Notes: generated by a model not told the origin, from the letters alone. Shown: positions 18,527-26,419, numbered from the stretch's first letter. The stretch is 64,000 nt of DNA from Woeseiaceae bacterium (GCA_028277185.1 JANQGQ010000018.1:248001-312000), one strand, 5' to 3'. Numbers and translations: made by a program.

Positions 18527-21304
18527 ATGACCGGTGGCCATCGAATACACGTATCGACACTGATATCTCATCGCAGTCAGGATTGCCGGCAAATGATATC
18601 AGCGCCCGTAAAGATGGCCTGGGGCAAGCTGCACCGGGAACCCGGCAAGGATCCGGCGTTCCTGGAGCTATCGTCGCACTGCGCCGATGTCGCCGCAGTA
18701 GCTGTGCGTCTGCTCGAATTGCCCGTATGGCAGCGGCGCTTCGAAGCGCTTGCCGGGCGTGAGCTAACCACATACGACATCACTCGCCTCGGCCTTATCG
18801 CCTACCTTCACGATCTGGGTAAGTGTGTCACCGGATTCTGGCTCAAGCAATTCGACGAGCAAGCCGACGATGGCACTGTCGACACGAGTATCCGCCGCGA
18901 TATTGTCAGGTCTCTCGGCGGCGACATCGGCGAATGCGGGCATACGACCGTTGTCAACATGCTGTTTCGAGGTACTGTTTTAGCAACCTTGAAAACGCAC
19001 CCTGTGTTCGGGATGTTGCAGAAAGCACCTGGCCATATCGATTTGCTGATTGCGTCGGTTTCACACCACGGTCAACCGGTAGATCCCAGGGACACCCGCG
19101 ATTTCTCGTGGACGTGGAAGCCCGCCCCGCTGCTGAACTACGACCCAGGCAAGCAACTCGACATTCTTCTCGATAAAGCGGCAGCGACGTTTGAGCCTGC
19201 GTTGCAGGATGGCGATCCACTGCCGACATCGGACCGCTTCGTGCACGGGTATTGCGGACTAGTCAGTCTTGCCGACTGGATCGGCTCGAATCCGGACCCA
19301 GCGTTTTTTCCATATGGTCTTGCGTCCGTCGATGATCGCTACGCGGCTGCATACGATCGAGCCACAGACGTATTGCGGCGCATGCGCATCGACTGCGTCG
19401 ACGCCACCACGTACGTTAGGGACCGTCGATCGTCTTTCGGCGACGTCTTTTTCGACACCGAGACGAGCGAACCGTACCAACCGACCCCCATTCAGGCTGC
19501 AGCAGGCGATCTCGGCCTGGGGCCGCTGGTAATCATCGAAGACGAAACCGGGGCCGGCAAGACCGAAGCCGCATTGTGGCGATTCAAGAGTCTCTTCGAA
19601 GCGGGCGAAGTCGATAGTCTCGTCTTTTGCCTACCGACACGCGTATCTGCCGTGTCCTTGTCGAAACGCGTCGAGAGTTTCGTCTCGCAGATGTTCCCCG
19701 ACGGCGATGTTCGACTCAACACAGTCACGGCCGTGCCGGGTTACCTCGTCTCAGATGGTCTGATTGGGGAGCGCCTGGCCCGTTTCGAATTTCTATGGCC
19801 GGACTCCGAAAACGAGTCAAGCGCTCACCGACATTGGGCAGCCGAGAATTCAAAACGCTACCTCGCTGCAGCCGTCGCGGTCGGCACGATCGATCAGGCG
19901 CTGCTCGCGGGGCTTAAAACGCGCCATGCTCACCTTCGCGGCACAGCACTGCTGCGGAGCCTGCTGGTGGTCGACGAGGTGCACGCATCGGACGTATACA
20001 TGACGCGAATCCTCGAGAAACTGCTGGCACGGCATATCAAGGCCGGCGGACATGCGTTGCTGCTATCCGCAACGCTGGGCAATTCGGCGCGGTCCAAGTT
20101 CCTAAGGCTCGTCGAATCCAACGACGACACCGAAAAGAGCGGACAAACCGGAGGCAAGCCCGAAAGAAGCGCTACGATGCCATACCCTGCAATCAGCAGC
20201 GCCCGATCGTTGTGCGGGTTTGTATCGAGAGGCCGGCAAAAGCGCGTTGAGATCGAGCTAGTCCCGGCTCTCGGGGAAAGTGCCGCCGTCACTAATCTCG
20301 CCGCATCGGCGGCCATGGCCGGTGCTCGGGTTCTCGTCGTGCAAAACACGGTTAATCAGGCAATCAACGTCCAGCGCGAACTCGAACGCAGCGATGCCTT
20401 GCGCGACGTACTCTTTCGCTGCAACGGCCAACCGTGCCCGCATCACGGCCGCTTCGCAGCCGTCGATAGAAAAGTGCTCGATGGAGAAGTCGAGCGGTTC
20501 TATGGCAAACAGAGTTCAAGCGGTCCGAGGATCCTGGTTGGTACCCAAACCTTGGAGCAAAGCCTCGATATCGACGCGGACTTCCTGATCAGCGATCTGT
20601 GCCCGATGGACGTGCTACTACAGCGCATTGGGCGACTGCATCGACACCACCGCAAGCGTCCAAAGGGCTTTAAGAGACCGAAGCTAATTCTGCTCGTTCC
20701 GCAGGAACGGGATCTGGCGCGGTGTCTATCGCAACTCAAATCTCATGGCCTCGGCTCCGTGTACCAGAATGTCGTCTCCATCGAGGCAACTTGGCAGGAA
20801 CTGGAGCAGCGGACTGAACTGGCGATTCCCAACGACAACCGTGAGCTCGTGGAGCGGACGACCGATTACGATCGTCTCAAAGCACTGGCGACGGAACTGG
20901 GACCGAACTGGGAAACCAGCTGGGCACGCCTCCAAGGTGTGGAGGCGGCCCGCGGTCAGCAGGCAATGCCGTTTTTGTTGGACTGGGATAGCGAATTCGA
21001 TGCATACGAGGAAAACACCGACGTTCTCACTCGGCTTGGCGATAAGCCGAGGCTTGTGAAGTTCGCCGAAACGCGATCACCCTTCGACCAGTCTTTGACC
21101 GAACTGCAGATACCCTACTATCTATGGCCAGTTAACTGTGAGCAGGCCGAGGTCAATATTGAGCGCAAGAGCGACGGAATCTATTTCAGCGTGTCCGATC
21201 GCCTGTTCACCTATTCCCGTCTCGGTCTCGTCTGCATTCCTGCGGGCGATGCGGATTCCGGAGAACCTCGCCGCGTCCCCACCAAGAAACAGGATCGTCG
21301 ATAG
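18527..21304 (+). CDS. cas3: CRISPR-associated helicase-nuclease Cas3 (type I-E)
   Basis: Cas3 effector (up to 925 aa) that unwinds and degrades DNA recruited by Cascade. The HD nuclease comes first: SHCADVAAV, YLHDLGKCV (HD), SVSHHGQ (paired His) and LADWIGSN. The superfamily 2 helicase follows: Walker A DETGAGKTEAA (about residue 340), DEVH box, SATLGN motif III and QRIGRLHRHH motif VI. All key residues are intact. The start is uncertain: ATG 18527 has GAGGA almost touching it, while ATGs at 18593 and 18614 (MAWGKLHRE) lie closer to the conserved N-terminus. It is separated from the Cascade genes by a 428-bp regulatory interval. Confidence 0.95.
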   Translation: MTGGHRIHVSTLISHRSQDCRQMISAPVKMAWGKLHREPGKDPAFLELSSHCADVAAVAVRLLELPVWQRRFEALAGRELTTYDITRLGLIAYLHDLGKCVTGFWLKQFDEQADDGTVDTSIRRDIVRSLGGDIGECGHTTVVNMLFRGTVLATLKTHPVFGMLQKAPGHIDLLIASVSHHGQPVDPRDTRDFSWTWKPAPLLNYDPGKQLDILLDKAAATFEPALQDGDPLPTSDRFVHGYCGLVSLADWIGSNPDPAFFPYGLASVDDRYAAAYDRATDVLRRMRIDCVDATTYVRDRRSSFGDVFFDTETSEPYQPTPIQAAAGDLGLGPLVIIEDETGAGKTEAALWRFKSLFEAGEVDSLVFCLPTRVSAVSLSKRVESFVSQMFPDGDVRLNTVTAVPGYLVSDGLIGERLARFEFLWPDSENESSAHRHWAAENSKRYLAAAVAVGTIDQALLAGLKTRHAHLRGTALLRSLLVVDEVHASDVYMTRILEKLLARHIKAGGHALLLSATLGNSARSKFLRLVESNDDTEKSGQTGGKPERSATMPYPAISSARSLCGFVSRGRQKRVEIELVPALGESAAVTNLAASAAMAGARVLVVQNTVNQAINVQRELERSDALRDVLFRCNGQPCPHHGRFAAVDRKVLDGEVERFYGKQSSSGPRILVGTQTLEQSLDIDADFLISDLCPMDVLLQRIGRLHRHHRKRPKGFKRPKLILLVPQERDLARCLSQLKSHGLGSVYQNVVSIEATWQELEQRTELAIPNDNRELVERTTDYDRLKALATELGPNWETSWARLQGVEAARGQQAMPFLLDWDSEFDAYEENTDVLTRLGDKPRLVKFAETRSPFDQSLTELQIPYYLWPVNCEQAEVNIERKSDGIYFSVSDRLFTYSRLGLVCIPAGDADSGEPRRVPTKKQDRR

Positions 21305-21448
21305 CTATTTGGACATATGCCGACTTTGAGCGTCTACCAGATACGGATGTGCTTACTGGAGTTCTGCGCACGAAGCCTAGAATTCCTTTACCACTCACGT
21401 ACTCCCGCCCGCAAATAGAAAGGCTTGATGGAGCATGCAACAATGGAA

Positions 21449-21532
21449 TGCCCGAGGTGGGATTCGAACCCACATGCCTGCTGCGGCGACGGTTTACAAA
21501 ACCGCTGTGTATGCCAATTCCACCACTCGGGC
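21449..21532 (-). tRNA. class II, leucine-type tRNA-like gene with UGU (Thr) anticodon
   Basis: Reading the minus strand from 21532, all four arms fold. The acceptor is 7 bp (GCCCGAG with CTCGGGC) with discriminator A. The D arm is GTG/CAC with AATTGG in the loop. The anticodon stem is GCGGT/ACCGT (one G-U pair) with loop TTTGTAA. A 15-nt variable arm with a GCC/GGC stem follows, then a T arm GTGGG TTCGAAT CCCAC. A long variable arm plus A73 and this D loop are leucine features, but the anticodon at positions 34-36 (plus-strand 21496-21498) is TGT, which reads ACA threonine codons. The D loop differs from the usual leucine GGTAGA (here GGCATA). No CCA is encoded. It lies between cas3 and cas8e, antisense to both. 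Confidence 0.85.
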
Positions 21533-21534
21533 AC

Positions 21535-21567
21535 AAAGGCCTGCGACGAATAGTCGTGGGCCTTTTT
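21535..21567 (+). terminator. intrinsic terminator after cas3
   Basis: A hairpin with AAAGGCC pairing to GGCCTTT and an inner CGAC/GTCG stem around a GAATA loop is followed on the plus strand by a run of five T. It can end transcripts from cas3. On the minus strand the same hairpin ends only 2 nt before the tRNA-like 5' end and has just three T after it, so there it is more likely a leader structure than an efficient terminator. Confidence 0.7.
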
Positions 21568-21606
21568 GTTTTCGTTTGTCGAAGACTAATAGCTATCTTT
21601 ACGGCT

Positions 21607-21624
21607 TGCAAACCACCTTCCGTA
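21607..21624 (-). promoter_or_regulatory. Cascade target site for the mini-CRISPR guide
   Basis: On the minus strand this site reads TACGGAAGGTGGTTTGCA. The guide of the neighbouring mini-CRISPR begins TACGGCAGGTGTTTTGCA. Sixteen of 18 positions match, with mismatches only at positions 6 and 12. Beyond position 18 similarity stops (2 of 14). Positions 6, 12 and 18 are flipped out in type I-E R-loops, so every read position of the first 18 matches. The PAM-position triplet on the minus strand is AAT. Limited pairing predicts binding without efficient cleavage. Confidence 0.85.
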
Positions 21625-21630
21625 ATTATA
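21625..21630 (-). promoter_or_regulatory. -10 element of the tRNA-like gene promoter
   Basis: The minus strand reads a perfect TATAAT here, immediately followed by the guide target. No good -35 hexamer is found 16-18 bp upstream (best CCGAGA at 17 bp), where the sequence is already the first degenerate repeat. The predicted transcript starts near 21618 and reaches the tRNA-like 5' end after about 85 nt. Confidence 0.6.
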
Positions 21631-21636
21631 TTTTCT

Positions 21637-21724
21637 TAGCACCCCGCTCTCGGGGATGGCCCTTACGGCAGGTGTTTTGCACCAATTGCAAGAGAGCTAA
21701 CCCCGCCCGCGCGGGGATTCGGAT
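21637..21724 (+). ncRNA. one-spacer mini-CRISPR (CreA/CreR-like crRNA)
   Basis: Degenerate repeat 1 (21637-21663) folds CCCCG-CTCT-CGGGG and ends in ATGGCCCT, against the array handle ATGGCCCC. Then come exactly 32 nt (21664-21695), the spacer length of this system. Degenerate repeat 2 (21696-21724) carries the array hairpin CCCCGC-CCGC-GCGGGG followed by AT. Cas6e, which cuts at the 3' base of this hairpin, should release a normal-sized crRNA with a nearly normal 5' handle. Repeat 2 has lost the ATGGCCCC handle (ATTCGGAT). The unit sits entirely in the cas8e leader, and its guide matches the promoter region just upstream. Confidence 0.85.
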
Positions 21725-21732
21725 GTAACTAA

Positions 21733-23301
21733 TTGAATTTACTAACCGATTCATTGTTTTCCGTTGCCGATACCAGCTGCACGTCGCATAAGTGCAGCCT
21801 TCCCGACATCTATGAGCTGGCAACTACCGATGAGGTTTCCAACTTCGAGCGTATACGCCCGCATCAGATTCCCGCTTTGCATGCCTTTCTGGTGCAGCTC
21901 GGCTGTATCGCCTGCGAGGCTGCCGGGCTGTCTTCTCCGCCGGAACACGCAGACGACTGGCGGCGCATACTTCGGTCGCTAACCCCCGCCTGGCCTGATG
22001 ACGAACCTTGGCGGCTGCTGGTAGCCGACTGGACCCAGCCCGCTTTTCTTCAGCCCGCTCAACCTGAAGCGGCCCCGCCGCTCAAGACGCGTGTCGAGCA
22101 GCCGGATAAGCTCGACTTCCTGGTCACGGCCAAAAATCACGATCTCAAGCAGCGGCGCATGGGCAGTAGCAGCGCCGAGGACTGGTTTTTTGCGCTGTTG
22201 TCGTTGCAGACACAGGAGGGATTTCTCGGGCAGGGCAACTACGGTATCGCGCGGATGAACGGTGGCTTTGCAAACCGCAGCTTTCTGACATTGGCGCCGG
22301 AACACGCGGGTTTCGGCGGACGTGTGTTTCGTGATATCCGCGCACTGCTCTCGAACATCGATGCTTTCCATGAAACGACGGTACTCGGGAACGGCCGAAC
22401 GCTGCTTTGGCTCGAGCCTTGGGATGGAACGACGTCGATCGCCGTTCAGGAATGCCACCCGCTGTTCATCGAGGTGTGCAGACGGATTCGTCTTGTCGAA
22501 GAAAATGACACCATCAGCGCGGCATTGGGCAACAGCAAGGTTCCGCGCGTAGACGCGAAAGCGTTCTTCGGCAACGTTAGGGACCCCTGGTTACCGCTCG
22601 ATATCCGGAGCGAGCCTCCGAAAGCAATGACCCTGGCTGCCGACGGCTTCTCCTACCGCCGGATGGCACAGCTCCTGTCCGGTTTCGACGGTAGATATCA
22701 GCTCCCATTTCTTGCAAAGCCTACAAAAAGGGAAAACAAGGAGCCGATGGCTTACGAAGCCTACGGTCTCGTTCGTGGTCAGGGCAAGACCGAGGGATTT
22801 CATCGCCGACGGATTCTCGTTCCGCGGAGTGCATTGCGGTTGTTTCACGAGCCCGATGGCCAGGAAAAACTCGTCGAGCGTTGCAGGATTTTCATGGACC
22901 TCGCCGCCAATGCCTCGGGGAAGGTGCTGCGGCCGGCGCTGATCCAGCTGTATCAGGGCAAAGCCGATGTCGAATGGAACAAGCCATCGAATGACGCGCT
23001 GTGTCGGCCCTGGCTGAAGCGCTTGGATGATCAAATCGATGAACGGTTCTTTCCGGTGCTTTTCAACACGCTGGATGAAGGCGATGGTGAGGCCAGACTG
23101 AGGTTCAGCGAGGTTCTGAGAGAACACGTGCAATCGACGTTTGACGACGCCGCGGAAGCAGCACCGCATCAGGAGGACTGCCGAGACATTGCGCGTGCCC
23201 GCGCGGAGCTTCTGCTGGCACGATTGCTGAGAAAACACCTGCCGTCGCTGCGACCACAGGCCAACACCAACGAAGGAGAGCCAGATGAGCAAAGAGCCTG
23301 A
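21733..23301 (+). CDS. casA: Cascade large subunit Cas8e (Cse1/CasA)
   Basis: Large subunit of the type I-E surveillance complex (522 aa), which recognises the PAM and recruits Cas3. The start is TTG 21733: the N-terminus MNLLTDSLFSV matches the MNLL opening of E. coli CasA, and GGATG lies about 9 nt upstream. Family segments include FFALLSLQTQEGFLGQGNYGIARMNGG and a C-terminal helical bundle rich in Arg and Leu. The start codon is 16 nt after the hairpin of degenerate repeat 2, so Cas6e cleavage there would create a new 5' end of the mRNA. It overlaps cse2 by 17 nt. Confidence 0.95.
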   Translation: MNLLTDSLFSVADTSCTSHKCSLPDIYELATTDEVSNFERIRPHQIPALHAFLVQLGCIACEAAGLSSPPEHADDWRRILRSLTPAWPDDEPWRLLVADWTQPAFLQPAQPEAAPPLKTRVEQPDKLDFLVTAKNHDLKQRRMGSSSAEDWFFALLSLQTQEGFLGQGNYGIARMNGGFANRSFLTLAPEHAGFGGRVFRDIRALLSNIDAFHETTVLGNGRTLLWLEPWDGTTSIAVQECHPLFIEVCRRIRLVEENDTISAALGNSKVPRVDAKAFFGNVRDPWLPLDIRSEPPKAMTLAADGFSYRRMAQLLSGFDGRYQLPFLAKPTKRENKEPMAYEAYGLVRGQGKTEGFHRRRILVPRSALRLFHEPDGQEKLVERCRIFMDLAANASGKVLRPALIQLYQGKADVEWNKPSNDALCRPWLKRLDDQIDERFFPVLFNTLDEGDGEARLRFSEVLREHVQSTFDDAAEAAPHQEDCRDIARARAELLLARLLRKHLPSLRPQANTNEGEPDEQRA

Positions 23302-23821
23302 CGAAAAGCGCCCAGACGCCCTCTGGCGGCTCTCCAATTGGCTGCTGAATAAACGCAGGTCAACCGGCGACCTTGCCCGGCTGCGCCGCATGAACCCCAG
23401 AAGCCCCGAGGCAGCCTTCGACGTACTTCACTATCTGCACGGTGAGCCGATTCTGCATACCCCGCTGGTTCGTCTGCAACGCTGGGCATTGATCGTGCAC
23501 TGCCTGGCCCTGGCAGGAGGGCGCCATCGTAAAGGAGCCCCTGGCTTCGGTCGCGTATTGGTCGAAATTCACTATGGAGAACTCCGCCTGCGGCAACTGC
23601 TGAGAGCCGATCTCGACGTGCTTCTCGATGTACTGCCACGAGTCGCCCGGCGTCTCGCAGCCAAATCGCTCGAAGCGGACTGGTGGTTCGTCAGGGAACT
23701 CGTCCTGAACGTGCCGCCCGCCGACAGAAACGCCGACCCGGACAAGGCGGATGCCGCCCGCCGGCATATCGCCAAAGACTTCGTAATCGCCAGCCGCGCC
23801 GAACAGGCCAAAGCATCCTGA
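23285..23821 (+). CDS. casB: Cascade small subunit Cse2 (CasB/Cas11e)
   Basis: Small alpha-helical Cascade subunit (178 aa), two copies of which form the belly of the complex and stabilise the R-loop. It is recognised by position between cas8e and cas7e, length and features such as DLARLRRMNPRSPEAAFDVLHYL and RFGRVLVEIHYGELRLRQLLRADLD-like helices. ATG 23285 is preceded by GGAGAG inside the 3' end of cas8e. Confidence 0.92.
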   Translation: MSKEPDEKRPDALWRLSNWLLNKRRSTGDLARLRRMNPRSPEAAFDVLHYLHGEPILHTPLVRLQRWALIVHCLALAGGRHRKGAPGFGRVLVEIHYGELRLRQLLRADLDVLLDVLPRVARRLAAKSLEADWWFVRELVLNVPPADRNADPDKADAARRHIAKDFVIASRAEQAKAS

Positions 23822-23843
23822 CGTAAGACTATCGGAGAAACTC

Positions 23844-24983
23844 ATGCCCCGTTTCCTTCAGCTTCACTGGCTCGCTTCTTATCCTGCCACCCTCCTCAAC
23901 CGTGACGACGCGGGGCTTGCCAAACGTATTCCGTTCGGCGGCGTGACTCGCGGTCGCATCTCGTCACAGTGTCTGAAACGCCATTGGCGGCTTGCAGGTA
24001 CCGATTCGCTGGAGGCTGCGCGAACCAATCCGTGGGCCCTGCAGAATATCGGCGTCGAGACGTCGCTGCGGAGCAAGGAAGTCGTGGAACAGCGGATTCG
24101 ACCGCGTTTGGAGAGCTTGGACGCCGCTACTCCCGAGAAGCTCGACACGCTGTGCACGGCATTGATTGAGGCGATCTACGGTTCGAAGGCGGCTGATCCG
24201 AAGAAGCGTCAGGCACTGCTACTCGGAGAAGCAGAGATCGAGTATCTCGCCGGCAAGGCCGAGGAGGCGATACACGCAGTTGATGAGAACGCCGCTCTCG
24301 CGGCACTGGCAGATTCGCTTAAGAACGAGAAAAAGAACATCAAAGCTCTGGTTGGCGGCGGCGGTCTGGAAGCTGCATTGTTCGGGCGAATGGTCACTTC
24401 CGATCCGGCAGCGAATACAGATGCCGCGATTCACGTCGCGCACGCGCTGACGGTTCATCCACTCGAGCGGGAGCTTGACTTCATGGCCGTCGTCGACGAC
24501 TTGAAGCACCGGGAGGACGGTGACGACGCTGGTGCCGCCGGCATTTTCGACATGGAGCTCGCGAGCGGACTGTACTACGGCTACGTCGTCGTCGATCTGC
24601 CGCTCCTCGTCGCCAACCTGAGCGCCGACGACAGCATTGCCGGCAAAGTACTCGAGCATCTCGTACACCTGATCGCAGAGGTTTCCCCTGGCGCAAAAAA
24701 AGGTTCTACGGCGCCGTACGCCTACGCCCAGTGGATGATGGTAGAACTCGGCGACCGGCAGCCGAGAACGCTCGCGAATGCCTTCCATGAACCGCTTGTC
24801 GCACGCGGCACCGGCGTATCCGATGCAGCGGCGAAACTCGGCGAGCATCTGACAGCCATGGATGAAGCCTACGGCGCGCACGAAGACCGCCGACAGATGA
24901 GCGTGGACGCATCGCTGTCCGATATCCCCCGGATCAACCTCAACGAACTCGCGGCCTGGGCAGCAGCAGGAGTCAACAGTTGA
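23844..24983 (+). CDS. casC: Cascade backbone subunit Cas7e (Cse4/CasC)
   Basis: Backbone subunit (379 aa) that polymerises along the crRNA spacer. The N-terminus carries the Cas7e signature NRDDAGLAKRIPFGGVTRGRISSQCLKRHWR, the middle VAHALTVHPLERELDFMAVVDDL and GAAGIFDMELASGLYYGYVVVD. The ATG follows GGAG by a proper distance, 22 nt after cse2. Its stop overlaps the TTG start of cas5e. Confidence 0.96.
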   Translation: MPRFLQLHWLASYPATLLNRDDAGLAKRIPFGGVTRGRISSQCLKRHWRLAGTDSLEAARTNPWALQNIGVETSLRSKEVVEQRIRPRLESLDAATPEKLDTLCTALIEAIYGSKAADPKKRQALLLGEAEIEYLAGKAEEAIHAVDENAALAALADSLKNEKKNIKALVGGGGLEAALFGRMVTSDPAANTDAAIHVAHALTVHPLERELDFMAVVDDLKHREDGDDAGAAGIFDMELASGLYYGYVVVDLPLLVANLSADDSIAGKVLEHLVHLIAEVSPGAKKGSTAPYAYAQWMMVELGDRQPRTLANAFHEPLVARGTGVSDAAAKLGEHLTAMDEAYGAHEDRRQMSVDASLSDIPRINLNELAAWAAAGVNS

Positions 24984-25696
24984 GCGAATACTTGCTGCTG
25001 CGGCTGGAGGCACCGTTGATGAGCTTCGGCGGCGTTGCGGTCGATAACCGTGGCGTCGAAATGCCGCTGCCAGCGGTCAGCATGATGACCGGTCTGCTCG
25101 GCAATGCTCTCGGTCTGCGGCGACAGGACTTCACCGAGCTGAACGCGCTGCAATCTCGCTTACGATTTGTCGTCCGCATGGACCACAGCGGCTTCTCGCT
25201 GACGGACTTTCAAACAGCGGACCTGAACAAGTCGGATCACGGCTGGACGACACGTGGCGAAGTGGAGAGCCGCGACGGTGGAGCCGGTACGTACGCGGGT
25301 AAACACATCAGATACCGCGACTTCCATGCCGATCGCAGTGCTTTGCTGGCGTTGTGGCTCGAACCGGCACAACAGGAGCCAGAACTAGCACAGCTTCAGG
25401 AGGCTGTCCGGGAACCCCGCCGACCGTTGTTTATTGGCCGGAAGCCGTGCTTGCCGTCAACTTATCTGGATGCGGGCATCGTCGAAGCGGCCAACCCGCT
25501 CGACGCACTCGCGACACGACCAGTCAAGTCCCCTGACAGCTCAGCTCAGGTAACCGTCTTCCAGCAACTACCAGCCGACGCGGCGCCACAGCCCGGAGAT
25601 TTGCGAGTCAGCGGTCACCGCATCTGGGAGAATCAGGTACACGGCGGAGAACAGCGTTGGCGAGAGTCTCCATTCGAGCAGAAACACGACTCATGA
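24980..25696 (+). CDS. casD: Cascade subunit Cas5e (CasD)
   Basis: Cas5e (238 aa) caps the 5' handle end of the crRNA. The N-terminus has the Cas5 motif LLLRLEAPLMSFGG followed by the glycine-rich MMTGLLGNALGL, and the middle has the RDFHADRSALLAL segment. The start is TTG at 24980, overlapping the cas7e stop (TTGA); its own stop overlaps the cas6e ATG (ATGA), so the Cascade genes are translationally linked. Confidence 0.94.
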   Translation: MSEYLLLRLEAPLMSFGGVAVDNRGVEMPLPAVSMMTGLLGNALGLRRQDFTELNALQSRLRFVVRMDHSGFSLTDFQTADLNKSDHGWTTRGEVESRDGGAGTYAGKHIRYRDFHADRSALLALWLEPAQQEPELAQLQEAVREPRRPLFIGRKPCLPSTYLDAGIVEAANPLDALATRPVKSPDSSAQVTVFQQLPADAAPQPGDLRVSGHRIWENQVHGGEQRWRESPFEQKHDS

Positions 25697-26415
25697 GCGC
25701 GCTGCAAATAGTCCGATTCGAACCCGATGTGCTTGCGTTTCGCCGTTGGGGACACCAACACGGGCTGCTGGCTCCGGGCGTTGATGGCGGGTACGCGTGG
25801 CACGCGTTGATGAAGGCAGCACTGGGTGACGACGCGCCGAAGCCGTTTGTCGTCAGAACTCGCAGCGGTAGCACCGAGCTGTTGTCATACACGACGCGAG
25901 ATACCCGGCACTGGCTGCCGATGGGTCAGGAAGAAGAAGCGATCAAGGCACTCGGTCTGGCAAGCTTGCGGGTCAGACCGTTCCCAACCGATTGGACGGC
26001 CGGCGATCACGCAAGCTTCGAAGTTCGTATCAGACCCGTCGTACGAGCACGTACCAATAGAGACAACAAGCGGGAACTGGACGCCGCAGTGCACGCGCGG
26101 CAGGCCGATCCGGAAGCGCGCCGAGAAGACGTCTATCGCAGGTGGCTGAATGGCCAGTTGGGGCGCGACGGCGCAGCGAAGCTCTACGGTGCACCGAGGC
26201 TGGTGCGGTTTCGCCGCTCGTACGTTCTGCGGAGGGACCGAAGTGCAACAACATCTGCAGTGCGAAAGGTCGCCGGACCGGACGCCGTTTTTCGCGGCGA
26301 ACTCGAAGTCATCGATGGCGATGCGTTTTTAGCCCTGATCGCTCGCGGTTTGGGACGCCATCGCGCTTTCGGGTTCGGATGTTTGTTGCTGGCGCCGCCC
26401 GGCGCCTTGAGATAG
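25693..26415 (+). CDS. casE: crRNA endonuclease Cas6e (CasE)
   Basis: Cas6e (240 aa) cuts the repeat RNA at the 3' base of its hairpin and stays bound to it. Features: N-terminal RAMP fold, a His-containing segment near residue 25 (HQHGLLAPG) and the C-terminal glycine-rich loop GLGRHRAFGFGCLLL. ATG 25693 overlaps the cas5e stop; the frame is open upstream, but only within cas5e. The same enzyme should process both the main array and the degenerate repeats ahead of cas8e. Confidence 0.94.
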   Translation: MSALQIVRFEPDVLAFRRWGHQHGLLAPGVDGGYAWHALMKAALGDDAPKPFVVRTRSGSTELLSYTTRDTRHWLPMGQEEEAIKALGLASLRVRPFPTDWTAGDHASFEVRIRPVVRARTNRDNKRELDAAVHARQADPEARREDVYRRWLNGQLGRDGAAKLYGAPRLVRFRRSYVLRRDRSATTSAVRKVAGPDAVFRGELEVIDGDAFLALIARGLGRHRAFGFGCLLLAPPGALR

Positions 26416-26419
26416 CAGT

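Larger units (their letters stand above)
21606..21632 (+). promoter_or_regulatory. candidate promoter for the mini-CRISPR and cas8e operon
   Basis: TTGCAA (21606-21611) and TATATT (21627-21632) lie 15 bp apart, a short but usable spacing, in an AT-rich stretch directly upstream of the first degenerate repeat. Transcription would begin near 21639, at the edge of that repeat. The -35 call is tentative; the need for a promoter here follows from the terminator after cas3. Confidence 0.45.

Noticed and set aside
21449..21532. Ordinary chromosomal leucine or threonine tRNA
   Set aside because: Body and long variable arm exclude a normal tRNA-Thr, and the UGU anticodon excludes a normal tRNA-Leu. 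A decayed copy is possible, but all stems pair.
21599..21605. Second seed-like match TACGGC at 21600 on the plus strand
   Set aside because: Only six bases match and the remainder is unrelated; the minus-strand site next to it explains the region far better.
21207..21611. 134-codon minus-strand frame running through the tRNA-like gene
   Set aside because: Starts at TTG with no usable ribosome site, reads through the tRNA arms and the cas3 3' end, and has no family motifs. A short protein toxin read from this transcript is possible but less supported than the RNA itself.
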